Origin: Dasyornis broadbenti
Lineage: Eukaryota > Chordata > Aves > Passeriformes > Dasyornithidae
Direction: 5' to 3'
DNA length: 64,000 nt
Assembly: GCA_013397935.1 (NCBI GenBank)
Contig: VZRN01001103.1
Location: forward strand, 544,284-608,283
This document shows positions 22,901-35,880 of this stretch, in pieces; the stretch's first letter is position 1, and each line of letters opens with the position of its first letter. Under the pieces are notes generated by a model. It did no database searches, was not told the origin of the DNA, and worked only from the letters and a program-made list of their open reading frames with translations. Both the position numbers and the translations under genes were made by a program.

Positions 22901-25900
22901 CCAGAGCAAAAGCCAGGTTTCTATTCTTCACCGCTTAGATACGCTTCTTTAATACAAAGGAGAGGTGTCAGATGCTCATGTCTTGTTGTTTTTTGATTTT
23001 CAGGGATACACCATTATTTTCAGTGACCTGATGCTCTACCCATCATCTTCTCCATTTCATTTGCCCCCCTGAGGACACACACTGGCAATGGGGCATGTAT
23101 GATCCCGGGGCCAGGGTGAAGAGGAGGTGCTGTATCCGAGCAGTAGGCGACTGCCTCTTGGAGCAAACAGCAACAGTGATGGTGGCAGCCACCAACATCC
23201 ATCCTTGGCCAGGCTGCTACATGTTTTGGGTAAAATGTGGTGATTTTCTTCATCTTTGAGAGTGGTGTTCCTTATTCTCTTCAAAGGCTAATAGAAAATT
23301 AATTTGCTCTCACATGCATGGTATCCAGAGAGAACCACAAAACAATGGACTAAAGTGAGCAGAAGAAACATCACCTACCAAGTAAAGAAAAACTTTCCTT
23401 GATCCTCAGCCCACCTTTGGAGATAAAAGTGCCCTGAAGAGTATTACATATACTAGATAATGAAGCTTACTGCTGGCAATGCCCTTTTATAAAGAGGGTG
23501 GGTTTCTAGTTCAAAAGCTGCTACCAATTTTAAATAAGACTGCATTAAGCAAAAAGAACAGGCTCTTTGGTAGCTCACCAGGTCCCAAAGACCATTTCGG
23601 ATGTTTTGAGTAAAAGTTAGTGTCTTGGATTTTATCTGTGACTTAAAGTAGTCAGTGTATCCTAGGACAGAAGGGTCAAAGACACAGGTGTAATTCAATT
23701 ACAGAAGGGAAATTCAGACCCATGGGATCACCTTGGGAAAACTTTGAAGATCACTCTAGATCTCACTTGAGCAGGTTTTCATACCATGGCCTGAGAGCAA
23801 TTTTCTGGCTTGGCTATGTGTTACCTTCTGTTGCTGTGATCCAGTCCTAAAGCAAGATAAGCACAGATAACTGAGACAAAGCCTACATAGAAGGAGGCCT
23901 GGTTGGAAAAATGCCTGGGTACACTGGGCAGTCCTCCTTCTCCAGGAGCAGGTCAGGCTACCATAGTGCTTCTATTTTGTTATGTACCTATATTACAAGT
24001 GGCAGTTGATTCCCATCAGTCGGGTACATGGATATAATTGTTGCTTTTGCTTCTGCTTCCTTTCCAGAAATGAGGCAGGTTATCTCAGTCCTTGCTGAAG
24101 CATTGCCAGGTGGCTCTCACCTGAGGCCAGGACTCACCTGAACACAGAATCCTTTGTTCCACTGCCCTTCCTTAGTCAGACAAGGAGCAAAATAATCAGA
24201 TCACTGTTTACTGACAACCTGTTTTCCTTAGAACATGCGCAAAGGGACTGAGATCAAAAGGTTTGTCACCTGGGGCCTTTCATTTGTCAAATCTTCATTT
24301 AGCCACCAACATTTTGGTGCAATTAAACGGCTAAATGGAGACAACCATACATGCAGTTAACTGCATGAGTGTTTTACTCTAAATAGAATATGTGTCCATG
24401 GGGAAACACACAGAAATTTCCATTTCCTTTGTTTTTCTTCTCATTGTCACACCAGTGAGGACAGCTGGAGAGTTGAACGCTCTTGCAAAAGAATGGTCTC
24501 TGTTAAAACTCAGAAGATACAGCTTCTGTCTGCTGTGTCTGTTGATAAATGCACCTTCACTTGCTTTTCAGCTCTCTGGCAGTGTGGCTGTGCTGTGGTT
24601 TAACAGGGCAGGCATCTAAACACCTCCCAGCCCTTTGGAAAACAGGTAAAACTAGTGGGTTGAGATAAAGATATTTTACTAGGCTGTGTTCCCTCCCATC
24701 ATCTTGTGCACCCCCAGCCTCCTTACTGTCATGGCACTGTGAGCAGCTGGAAAGTCCTTGGCTTAGCGTAAACACTACTTAGCAACTACTAAAACATCAG
24801 TGTGTTATCAACATTTTTCTCAACATTACTTTCATCCTAAATCCAAAACACAGCACTGTACCAGCTACCAGGAAGAAAATTAATTCTATCCAATTCTATC
24901 TAATTCAATTAATTGAAACCAAGACAAGCTGGTATCTTGTACTTTGAAGCCCTCTGTTATCTGTGTGTATTAAGAGTTATAAAAGGAGTGAAGGATTAAT
25001 CTAGGACTGCCTCTGTTTCACCTCTGTTAACAACATCGGTGAAGAGCAAGGTGAAGCTGGGCTTTGATGGTTTATTTGCTCATTGCTCCTTTAGTGTCCC
25101 GTTCCTCTAGCCAGAGTGTGGGAGTCTGGGTGGGAGATGGAATCCATGCTCACGAGTATTGGCAGAAGGCAACAGCAGAGCCAGCTCTGCTCCCCCGCTT
25201 CTCCCTGCTACAGATGAAGCCAGATCCAGATAGATAAACCAAGAACAATATGAATTAGGATGGTGTAAATACATAAAAATGACAGTCTTACTTATTTCTA
25301 TTTTTTTTACACTGGCATTGTGAAAATGTCCACTTTACATTCCTCTAACTGCAAAACAAACAGAAAAAAAGAAAATAAAGAAAATTGCTGTATTAATTTG
25401 AGGAAGACTTGTTTTTCTTGTAATTGTTGAAAAACATTACTATACTGAATATACAATGAATACTGTGTTTTTTCTGTGCTGCACAAAAATGCATGTGAAG
25501 AATGGTTATTTCTCATTTTTTAGCATCGTTTATCCATGCCTCTCTAGCCAGTTATATTTAGGATGAAATGAATCATGGACTGTTTCTGCCCAGTGACTAT
25601 AAAAGGAGTCTTAAATGACCATCTTAGATGCAGATGTCTTTTGTAACCATTTTTGTTGTATTACTCTTCCTTAATTTAGTTTCACAGCTTGGGTAGAAAA
25701 ATCTGTTTGTAAACCAGACATCAGACCTGTTATGCCAAAAATAAACACAGACTTAATTGATTTTATATAATAAAATACGATTTGGAGGTTATAAAAAAAA
25801 AGTAGGTGATGAAGTAAGCCACACAAACATCTCCAGTGTCATGGCTTGCTGAGGTGGGTGCTTTGACATCTCTTGTATGCAGTGGGTGGTGTGTAGGTAC

Positions 25901-26499
25901 CATGGCTCTCCTTGCCCGCAGCCTTGCCAGCAGCAAGCCTTCCCACTCCCAGCAGAAGAAAGAGTGTTTTTCAAGCTCTCTTCTTCTGGCCTGTTTTAGA
26001 CATCTGTGCTGAATGAAGTAAGCTGAAGTTGCTTGGAGGAATTGTTTCGCTCCCTTCAGGCTCCTGTGGCAGCTGGGGGCCACAGCAGAGGTGAGGTGAG
26101 ATGTTTGCAGCACCAGACTCCTCCGTGCCGTGATGTGCCTGGCCAGAGGTGGCCTGGGGCAGGTGAGGCCACAGCAAGGCTGTGCCCTGAAGGGGCTCCC
26201 TTGGGGAAACACGAGGTGCAGCGTGCTGGGGTGGTGCTGGCAGGAGGCTGGGCACGGTGCAGCACAGATGTGGCTGGTTGTTGGTTGTGGTTTCATAGAT
26301 GGATGGGTTAACAGCGTCTGCAGATGTGCTGAACCACTGACTGCTTGGGTCCTGCAGCCTGAGAAAGGGACTTCCACCTGGTCTGGCCACAGGAGACCAT
26401 CAAACCTGGCTCCAGAACGAGAATGTGCAACCAGCTGCCCTGCTTTGCCTAAGCAAATGGATGGTAAACAACATTATAAGCTCATTAGGGCAGGGAACA
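16966..26499. other. Gene-poor noncoding interval
   Basis: No exon, RNA gene or classifiable mobile element was recognised. It holds a 19-base poly(A) at 18,937-18,955, an 18-bp perfect palindrome at 24,350-24,367, and a G/C-richer patch at about 25,850-26,450 whose 204-codon minus-strand frame lacks any family resemblance. Confidence 0.5.
24350..24367. repeat. 18-bp perfect palindrome
   Basis: CATGCAGTTAACTGCATG reads identically on both strands, with a central HpaI-type GTTAAC. It does not extend further. It may be a chance palindrome or a dimeric factor site; function unknown. Confidence 0.9.
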
Positions 26500-26900
26500 T
26501 TTCTTTTGTTCTCTCGTTTATTCTCTGCCTTTTTTCCTATATTGTCATTGTAGAGATAATAATGCTGTTATTAAATATCTAATAGGATTGGTGAAACATA
26601 GCAATACAAAGGTATTGGTATTTATGAACCTTAGGCAAAGAGTACCATAAATTAATTAACTTTTTTTTTGTAAAATAATTTCTGTTTATAAAAGAATTTA
26701 TTGTTGTTTATTATTTTGTAAAACATTGCAGTATTTTGCAAAGCAATTTGTCTTTTGCGTTGTTGAAAAAAGCATTAATATATTTTAATGCCATACTAGT
26801 CATTAAGCTGATTGGGACAAGTTTATAAAGATTAATTTTGCATTCTGATGCTGAGTACTCTGCTGGGCAAATAAAAACCAATTGACTATAATGAACCTTC
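26500..26900. promoter_or_regulatory. AT-rich block that could be a conserved noncoding element
   Basis: This block is markedly AT-rich compared with the GC-richer patch just before it and contains many homeodomain-like (TTAATTAA, ATTA) and forkhead-like (TGTTTAT) words. Such composition is typical of vertebrate developmental enhancers but also of ordinary AT-rich DNA. Conservation was not tested. Confidence 0.2.
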
Positions 26901-29660
26901 AGACTTGCTGTTCATTTTGCAAACCCAGGAGAAACAGAAGACAGCAATACTAGCTGTATCTAAACTTCATCAATCCCACTGGACCCATGAAAAAGAAAAA
27001 GAATTTTAGGTTTTTCTCCATATTTCCATTTTCTCCATGCACTTTTTCCATGCTGCAGAAAGGAGGAGTTTCCCAGTGGCAGAGAGGGGGAGGAAGGCTC
27101 ACTGTAAGGTTCAGGATTGAGTAATAAATACCAGGAAGACAGTGTCAGATGGCAGAAATCATAAACTGGGTAGAATAAAGACTTTTTTTATTGCACTTAC
27201 CCTGCATTTGTGGGATGAGGTTTGGACTGTGGCTGAGCGCTGGAAGGAGGGAGCCTCGCGGTTCATGCTGTTAGTGACTCATAAGTGACTCAATCAGTTC
27301 TTGAAAACACAAAAGCACTCTTGTGCAAAGTTCTCATCTCTGCTTATAGGTAGTCATTACCTCTGAAAGGGTGCTCAGAACATGTGTAGGAGTTTCCCTC
27401 TGCCAAGAGAGTGTTTTGAGGTGTCTGGTTTTTGACAACCCAGTTTTCTTTCCATGCTTCAACTCCTTCCTGACAAGACAGCTGTATGGAGCATTTGCAA
27501 ATTTTTTGGTTCAAGGTTTTAGTAAGTCTAGCGAGGGCAAAATCCTGTTTGAAGAGTAGTAGGGAAAGCTTTCTATTTCTTTTTTCTTTTTTTTTAACAA
27601 ATATTATTTGTATTTTTTAAATAAAGATTTTAAATACAAATTTAATTTTTTTTTTTAAATTTGGATTCACAGCTGCTTGTCATCTTGGCTGTCTCCTAGC
27701 GTTGCTCAGAATCAGAATGAAACACCAGGCTAACTCAGGCACACAGCACCAAGGTGACTGATCCCCTGTGTGTCACCCACCTTTCCCCGGCAAACACCAA
27801 GCACCTCCCAAATTCATCAGGCACCCTGGCGATTGTAGCCCATTAACAGCCTCTTTGTTCATTAAAAACAGACGCTTGCTATGTTCTGTTCACTAAGAAC
27901 ATCCTTTTGTTTGTCTCTTGTAACGGGTTTTAAATCTATCCAAATTATTTGGTGATCTTTAGCGAGGCCATGGTTGGTTTTTTCCCCACTGGTATGGAGC
28001 AGAGGGAATATGCCTGGCCCATTGCTCCCACCAGCAGTTACCTGAAGGACATTTTGGGCTAGATCTTTGCCAGATCTTTGTACTGCTACAAATCTCAGTG
28101 GGCTGCAGTGGGATCCTGTAAGGAAGCTGCTTAGGCTGCGTTCTGTTGCTGCCTTTCCAGTGGGAGCTGTTTGATGGGATGGCCCCTCTGCGCCTCTCCT
28201 AATCCCTACTCAAGGGATTATGGCATTTTGCTTCCTGAGGGGCACTGGCTGATGTAATCCGCTGCTATGTGAGAGATTTGCTGCAGGATGATGCTGAAAT
28301 GCAAAGTAGTATTTTTGCTGGGAAGATGCTGCTCTGTTGCAGCAGGCCCATTGTGTTGGAAGCTACGAAAGATCCGTAATGGTGTGGGCTTGCTGCAATG
28401 CCTGACAGTGGGAATTTGGGTTCTGTGTTGAACCCTTCAGTTCAGCCCCAGCTCTCTGTTATATTCTAACAATGTTGACAATGAGTGTTTTACAGGCGTC
28501 TGCCTCCTGCGACAGAGATTTGCAGGGCTCTTTGGGTTTGCTTTCAGTGCCGTTGGTTCTTGATTCTGAGTCTTGTTTCTGTAGTCCTTCAGAAGACCCC
28601 TGAATGTTAACTCAGTGTCAATTGCCATATTTAATTGTAGGTGTAGAGGTGGGTTTTTTTTTTTTTTTTTTTTTTATTTCTTCCGTTACTTTTGCTGTCT
28701 TCATAATTTCCATGAAGTGGTACATATTGATAGTGGAAAAATAATTTTTTTATTCTCATTTCAGGATTCTTAAATTTTCTTATGCTTCACCAGGGAAGAT
28801 ACTGTTATCATGAATCAATAAGAACTAAGATATTTTTACCAACAATGTCTGAAAACATTTTTTTTTCATTTAGAACTGACTTCGGTAGTGGAACTGAAAG
28901 GAAAGCAGACACAAGCCTCTATATTGTAAGGTTTGACAAGGAGGTTGCAATTGTATCAATATCAGATAATGACAGACTCAAGACTGGATTCAAAGTGCCT
29001 GCTACTTGCCTGGCTTTACAGCCTGAAATAATTTCATAGGAAAGCAGGAACACCTGGTGGTGCTGTCACAAAACCTAGAAGCTTCTAACCCTGCTGAGGC
29101 AGATAAACAGGCATGCCATTTTGCATGTGTGTTTGGCAAGAGAAAAAAAAATTATTGCTTACTTGTTTTGTGAGCACTTTAAATATTATACTTTTTGGGC
29201 CTGAGTGCCTCTTCCTACACAAACCGTTATAAAATTCTACCATTTTCAGAAAAAGTGGGACCCACAGTGCCCATCCATCTAAAACTGAGGACTTTGTCTG
29301 CAAAAGTACTCAGAAAAGTCTAGGATGAGCAGAAAGGAGAGGAAGATGTACTGTGCTCCTCAGTGCTAATCTTGATGTGAACAGAAACTGAATGTTTCAT
29401 TTTCAAAGTCAGGTTTGATTTGGCTTTTTCTTATTGTACCAAATTCATGGGTTTACAGGATTTTTAAAAATAATGTTTGTTTCAATCATGTTTAACCAGT
29501 CTAATCCCTCATAAAGTATTTGATTTTGTAAAGCACATACTTAGGCTCATATATAATCAGTACTTATTGGGGGCAACAAGCAGGGAAAATGAAGACTAGA
29601 GTAGTACAACACATGGTAAAACTAAATGAAAACTGAAAAAAAAAAGAGAGTGTGACGTAG
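26901..29660. other. Noncoding interval with poly(T) tract
   Basis: Contains A/T runs at about 27,570-27,660 and a 22-base poly(T) at 28,654-28,675. The poly(T) may be the reverse of a retrocopy tail, but no processed gene is recognised to its left. No coding exon can be supported. Confidence 0.5.
28654..28675. repeat. Poly(T) homopolymer
   Basis: An uninterrupted run of 22 T. Length is uncertain in any assembly. Confidence 0.95.
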
Positions 29661-29978
29661 TGCAGGTAAAATAGGGTTTAAGAGCTGTGTGACAAATGAG
29701 TAATATGGAAATGGCAGGGGAAGTGAGGGTTTGGGGCTGGAACAGTGATTTTTTATTTAAAAGTGGTGCAGGTAAAATAGGGTTTAAGAGCTGTGTGACA
29801 AATGAGTAATATGGAAATGGCAGGGGAAGTGAGGGTTTGGGGCTGGAACAGTGATTTTTTATTTAAAAGTGGTGCAGGTAAAATAGGGTTTAAGAGCTGT
29901 GTGACAAATGAGTAATATGGAAATGGCAGGGGAAGTGAGGGTTTGGGGCTGGAACAGTGATTTTTTATTTAAAAGTGG
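29661..29978 (+). repeat. Perfect tandem triplication, 3 x 106 bp
   Basis: Three consecutive units start at 29,661, 29,767 and 29,873. By eye they are identical to each other across all 106 bases. Each starts TGCAGGTAAAATAGGG and ends in TTTTTTATTTAAAAGTGG. The array stops exactly after the third unit, where TGCAGG becomes TGCTCTTC. Identity this high means a very recent duplication, or active homogenisation, or an assembly artefact. Confidence 0.95.
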
Positions 29979-31008
29979 TGCTCTTCTCAGCTAGCACTGG
30001 GCTGCCAGCTGCATGTGCCTCGCCACGAGCTGAGCCGTGGCTCGGTCCCCTAGATGGTGTCAGAGCACTGCGATTCTCAGCTACCTCCTGCTGCTTCATC
30101 TGCACTCTGAAGGGACCAGCTGATAAAACAGGCAATATCCTAAGACAGTCGTTGGAGCAGTCACATCATGTTGGCAGGTGCCTCCCAATCTAGTCAGCCA
30201 GTCCTGGGTTGCTTTTCTCAAATAATTCTGTGAAATACAACCAGATTCTTTGAAAACTAATGCTTGCTTATTTGAGAGCTGGTTCTCAATTATGTTAGTG
30301 TGCCATTAAATTATTGTCTTTGATGTCAAATAAAATGATTCTGCAGAAACAGAGGCTTGTCTATATCTGACCTTGCAGCTTGTGTGCCAAATTTCTTTGA
30401 GTGAACAAACTCTCACAGATGACAAATCTTAGAAGAGCATAGAGTAAGTTCACAAACCTAACTTTCACTATAAATTGTCTATTTCCGTGTGTCTCCACAG
30501 TCTGGGACTGCCCATCAAGGGTTCTTCATAATAACACATCTGGGCTTTCAAAACTCGGGGAGAAAAGCATGCTGCTGGAGAAAGGACAGCTATATCCTTG
30601 TATCAGTCATAAAGAAAAATAAAAGCGGTCTGTGATTTGATTGCTAGGGGAGTTTCTATTCAATGTTACACAGTTTGTGTCTGCAGTGTACATTCCTATG
30701 CATAGAAATTCCTTGGCTGCAGGAGCTGCTTGAGCTGTAGGATTTGTAGGGAATGACACTGGATCACCTCTTGATCAACGTACAGGAGCTCTCAGGAATG
30801 ACAGCTCCTGTCTGCAGCTGGAGGAGGTTGTTTGTGTTTGTTTCTCTTTTGAAGAGAAACTGTGCTGGTTGTGGAAGTGTGGGAAGGCAAATGAATGGCA
30901 TCAGTAGGTGCTGTGCTGGCATCTCTCTGCTTTGCTGGTGCTCATTACCGAGGTGTTTCCTGGGTTCAGCTGCTGCTAGAGCTGGGCTTGCTTGGGGTAA
31001 ATACTTTG
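29979..31008. other. Noncoding interval between tandem array and CR1
   Basis: Nothing beyond short chance ORFs was seen. Confidence 0.5.
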
Positions 31009-31450
31009 AACCACAGAATCACCAAATGCTTTGGGTTGGTTAAAGATCATCTCGTTCCACGCCCCCCAACATGGGCAGGGACACCTTCCACTAGACCAGG
31101 TTGTTCAAATCCCCATCCAGCCTGGCCTTGAAGACTTCTAGGAATGGGGCATCCACAACTTCTCTGGGCAGCCTGTGCCAGTGCCTCACTGCCCTCACAG
31201 TGAAGAAATTATTCTTTATATCTAACCTAAACCTACATTCTGTCAGTTTAAAGCCATTCCTCTTTGTCCTATCACTGCATATCCTTCTGAAAATTCCCTC
31301 TCCAGGTCTTCTGTAAGTCCCCTTAAGGTATTGGGAGGTGCTGTAATGGCTCCTCAGATCCTTCTCTTCTCCACAGTGAACAACACCAGCTCTTCCAGGC
31401 TATACATATAGGAGAGATGTTCTCACCTCTGAACTCACTCCAGCACATAC
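31009..31450 (-). mobile_element. CR1 LINE, 5'-truncated 3' end, minus strand
   Basis: Begins with CCACAGAATCACCAAATGC and continues in the usual reverse-strand CR1 order: CTAGACCAGGTTGTTCAAA, CATCCAGCCTGGCCTTGAA, GGGCAGCCTGTGCCAGTGCC, CACAGTGAAGAAATT and a decayed reverse-transcriptase-end and 3' UTR segment. CR1 is the dominant bird LINE and is usually 5'-truncated as here. No intact coding frame. Confidence 0.95.
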
Positions 31451-34400
31451 GTGTTTGAACAAGGCGTATATGTCTGCAGAGATATGATCACAATGGTCAA
31501 AGTGACTGCTGTCACCTGAAGAAGCTGCTGTGGAGCAAGCTACAGCATGCAGGTATTACTGCCAGCATCCTTTATGAACTTATTTTTCAAGCAATTGAAC
31601 TAATTATCCCAAAAACTCAGATTTAAAAAAAAAATTAAAAATCTCAACTGCAAAACTGAGAGTTTTCTGAGAATTAGATTTGGTAGATGTGGCATTACAG
31701 TGGTGGCTGGTCCTCATCTTGGAAGAAGGGAAGCAACCTGGTATTTGCAAGGTTAGTTCACGGCTGGATGTGTTTACTGCACGTGGTTTTGTTCAGATTG
31801 CAAGTGCCTGAGTGCAGGATGGCTTTCCTAGGGCAAGGCAGCAGCACTCGATTTTGAGGCACAGCTGGGGTTACTGCCTTTTGTTTACTCAGGCATCCTT
31901 TTGTTTTGCATTTGAAGAAAATACAGCCTGACTTCTGGCCCTCGGGGAGGAGAAACGGAGAGGGAAGTGAGTGTTGACATTGCAGAGATCAGAAACCTTA
32001 GAGCAGTTATTTTGGATACTGGTACCAGCATGACTGCAAGGGAGAGAGGCTATGTTCTGCCCTGCAACCTGTACTGGAGGTTTGCTCCCATAGCTGGGCT
32101 GTGATTGGTTTTGGAGTAGGTGATTGAAAGCTGTATAAGACCTATTTGTGCATGGTGCAGTAATTTGTTTGTTTTTTAGAGCAGATGTGAAGATGCTGAG
32201 GAGGAATGGGAGTGCAGTAGGTGCAGGGTCAGCAGCTACAGGGACACTATGTCCTGCTACACTTCTAATGAAGTACATTTTCTTTATTTGCCCCCCAGAG
32301 AAGGGTAAGAGTGAGCATGCCACGTTTTCTCCCTGAAGTGGAAGCATTGCCACCACAGACGTCTCCCCTCCAGTGCTTTCAGCTTGTTTGATCCTGACAG
32401 GATTTGATCTGGAGCTGTCACTGGTGTATTCAGCAGTCTATTTGTGCAGATATTTCCAGTTCTGCTACATGGATCTTATTTTCCAGCTGTCATCTTGTAT
32501 GAAAAAGAAATTTGCAGGGTAACTAGATCAGTCAGAATTCATAAATTCTTCCTGTTTCATGAGAAAAACTGTATATGTTTAAAACAGTGGAAAAACCTCA
32601 TCATAAGGAGGTGTGTGGAAGCGGAGCACTGCATCACCACCTCCATGTCTCCTGGGGAGGGACATGGGTTCTGTGAAATTTACATCAAGTTTTAATTATA
32701 GCAAATAATAAACACAAAGGCATCTGAGTGTGCGAGGTCTTTCAGCCAGGTTATGCGAAGTAGCTGACACGAGAGAATACTGTAAAACTAATTTGCTCTT
32801 TCTGTTCACCAACAGATCAGAAGTTAATTCTATCTCCTTTTCTAACTGGTCATTTGAGGGTGGATTAGGCCCACATTAAAATGTTTCTTGATCTTCAGAA
32901 ATAAGCAGGTGGTTTAATTAGACAATTGTTTTAGACAGTATTGTCCATTTTATCAGTGTATTAGTAAAAGGAAAAGTTTTCCCCTGTGTTATTGACACAT
33001 CAGCAGGAAAACTGTCTTTCTTTACTTTTTTCTCCCCCATACTAATTATTTCAAAAAGGTTTGTCAGCACTGTAGAAGTCCAACCACCAGTAAAATTGGG
33101 TGGCACCTTTGATTTGAAGTGACCCATCACTGTGAGTATTGGCCTCATTATTGAAATCTGCCCGTTTGGTTTGACTTCTGTGCATGGAGATGTCAGGGGC
33201 CAACTCCAGTGCTGGCAAGATTCCCACCTCAGTTATAAGTAGAAACCAATTTATTTCCTTCAGAGCCTCTATCAGCACTCAGGGATTGTACAAGGTGCAG
33301 GAAGTGGCCTGAGGCATTAAAAACTAATGTAGAAAATGTAATAATGCATTAGCAGCTCATCCAAATCAGTTTATCACTAAGGCACTCCAAGTTTGAATAC
33401 GTTATTTCACAGATCACACCACTCATAGTGATGGATGCTGGTAAAGATCCCACCAGTGCAGAAGGCAGGGTAATGGGCTTGGTGGCCCACCCTAATTCCA
33501 GCATCATAACGTAAGGCTTTGCTAACACTGCCACTATTATTGCTGTGTCTGCCTTCCTTATTAGGGCAGTCTGAAGTTTCATTTCTCCTTGGACCGCCTC
33601 ACACAGATCAGATCTTCACTGAACTGGAAGATGGCAAAATCCTTACTGTAACACTTGCAGCTGACCCAAGCTTCAGGAAGTGGGTAAAAGAAGAGGGAGC
33701 ATACCCCACGGATGCCAGAATTACCTCCAGCCACAGCCAAATTCTGGCAGAAAAGCCGGAGGTAGTGACTCATCTGGTCAGCCTGATTATACAGCGTGGG
33801 GCTTTCGTCCTGCCTGAAAGTGTGTGGCTTTGGGAGGGAGCCAAGGGCACCCCAGAGCCTGCAGGGAGGGCATAGAGGAGCCCAAGTCAGGCTCTGCACG
33901 GTGGTGCAAGGTAAGAGGATGAGAGAAAATGGACAAAAGCTAAATTATGAGAGGTTTGGATGGGCATAAAGTCTACTAGAACACCCACCCCACCACCCAG
34001 AGAGGTCTGCAGCCTCCCTTCTTGGAGGCTGTGGAGACCCAACTGAGCGAGCACCTGAGGCAGATTTTGGAGCTAACCTCCCAAGGTCCCTTTTTTTAGT
34101 GACCATTTTTTTTAGCCTAAATTTTCCTTTCATATTATGGAAAAGCCCAGTGCTACCTAGGGAAATGCAGGCAGGCTTATATATATGTGCAGGAAAATAT
34201 CCAGTAGAGGAGCTAAGGCATCTTCTCATTTGGCAGTGTTGTAGTAATTCTCGAGCCAATTGTTTCCATAGTCATCTAACACTGGGACACTTTAGGGGTG
34301 AGTCACAGGTTTAATGAAGTATTGGGAAAAGTGCCTTTATTGTGAGACTCTTAATGAGCTCATCTACTTAGCTTAATGAAGTGAGGATTGAGAGCCAGCT

Positions 34401-35711
34401 TTGATCCCCTTCGCTGTTTATTTGAGGAACAAATTGGATTGTGGAGTTTCCAGTGTATCAGATAAAGTCACAGCGAAATCCAATGGCTGAAGTCAAAGTT
34501 AGATGGATTCAAGAGAGAGGTCATTAATAATCACTAATAAATAATTTAAAGAAGACTTCTGATTTTTGGAAAAAAATTGCTATGGGTTATGATTAGTCTT
34601 CTGCTGTGTTTAAATCAAATACATTTATTTGACAGATATGATCTACCTTAAAGGAGAGTCCATTCAGGTGAGTCCTTTGCCCCACCTCATGCAAGCTATG
34701 GTAGTTGCATGGGTGAACCTGAGCAGCGGTGCTGGTGCTGTTCCCTGGTCTGGTACAAGCCAGGGAAGGCAGACAGAGCTGCGTTCAAGAACCTGGCACA
34801 AAACCACAGCTTTGTTTCCAATGGTCTATTTAGTCACTCGGACAGAGATTCAGGAAAGTACTTAGTCTTGTTATAAGAGTATAAATACTTCCATCATCAT
34901 AAGCAGCTTAAATTACACTGACTTCCCATGTCTTGGTGGTATGGACAGTTGTACTACTCTTTGCAACTCTCAGATACAGACAATGATTCACTAAAATGCA
35001 GCATTTCATTACCTCTCTCTCTGTAATTCACAGAATGTGAAGCACTTTTGATGAAAGCCACATATGAGTATTACGGTGTTGCAACTAATTGACAGACACA
35101 GGCTTAAGCTATATTCCAAATAATACAAACTTAATGTGAGCTCACAGTAGAAAATACACATCCTTTGTCCTCAGCATATTTAGGCAGCACTCGAGATGTA
35201 ATCCACTCTATAGAGCAGTTTTCATCAAGAGGTTTAAATACATTTAAATGTTAAGTTATTGACTGCCCAGCATTTTTATGAGGAAAAGAGGATGAGGTAA
35301 TGGTTTGATTATAAGAACATATTCTGAGGACCAGCAGTACACTGAGCATAATTCCTCATGGTAACACTGGTCTTTGCAGTCCTCAGCACCATTTTTCAAG
35401 AGTTTTTTAATTTAGAAAAGTGTATCTACATTTTAATCTACTTAGTATGATGGCCCTCTAGCAATCCACCAATTCTTACAATCCAAATCTTGCCTACCCC
35501 TCTTAGAATGAATCTTAAATTGGTGAAGAAATTACTGCAACACCATGACCTGCATCAACTGCTAGAATGCATTCCTGTGTTCAGATTGATTCTAAACTGA
35601 TTATTCTTTGTGTGCTTTACCTATACATTAAGTAACAGAGAGAACCTTGCCACTGAACTTTGTTCCACTTACACAAATTTATATTAAACTTCTTTGGCTA
35701 ATGCTTTTGAC
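31451..35711. other. Noncoding interval between CR1 and SINE
   Basis: No exon or classified repeat was recognised. The frame at about 33,519-33,875 opens with a leucine-rich stretch from a TTG rather than an ATG and has no family resemblance, so it is not called as a gene. Confidence 0.5.
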
Positions 35712-35880
35712 AGTGATTGAGCGGTTGTAAATCTCTGTTACTTTGGTCAGAGCATGATGCTAATAACACTAAGGTCGTGAGTTAAATCCCTGTATGGGCC
35801 ATTCACTTAGGAAGTTGAACTTGATGATCCTTGTGGGTTCCTTTCAACTCAGAGTGTTCTGTGTCTCTGTGATTTTGTGA
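35712..35880 (+). mobile_element. tRNA-Ile-derived SINE with CR1-like tail (TguSINE1-like)
   Basis: The head carries a degenerate tRNA-Ile gene: AGAGCATGATGCTAATAAC matches the anticodon arm with AAT anticodon, followed by AAGGTCGTGAGTTAAATCCC as a decayed B box, and TGTATGGGCC as the acceptor end. It is fused to a CR1-type 3' end (GTTGAACTTGATGATCCTTG, TTCAACTC, then CTGTGATTTTGTGA terminal units). This head-plus-tail arrangement is the one described for passerine TguSINE1, mobilised by CR1. Substitutions in the A and B boxes suggest an old, inactive copy. The exact 5' edge is uncertain. Confidence 0.85.

Noticed and set aside
25763..26377. 204-codon minus-strand open frame
   Set aside because: Sits in a GC-richer patch with overlapping frames on both strands; no family resemblance and its C-terminus runs into A/T-rich low complexity.
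30753..31316. ORFs over 31.0-31.3 kb
   Set aside because: They are translations of a CR1 3' end in the wrong strand, not a gene.
33519..33875. Frame starting with a leucine-rich, signal-peptide-like stretch
   Set aside because: Begins at TTG rather than ATG, has no family resemblance and opposing frames overlap it.
35735..35802. Possible functional tRNA-Ile gene
   Set aside because: The A and B boxes are degenerate and the sequence continues into a CR1 tail, so it is a SINE head rather than a tRNA gene.
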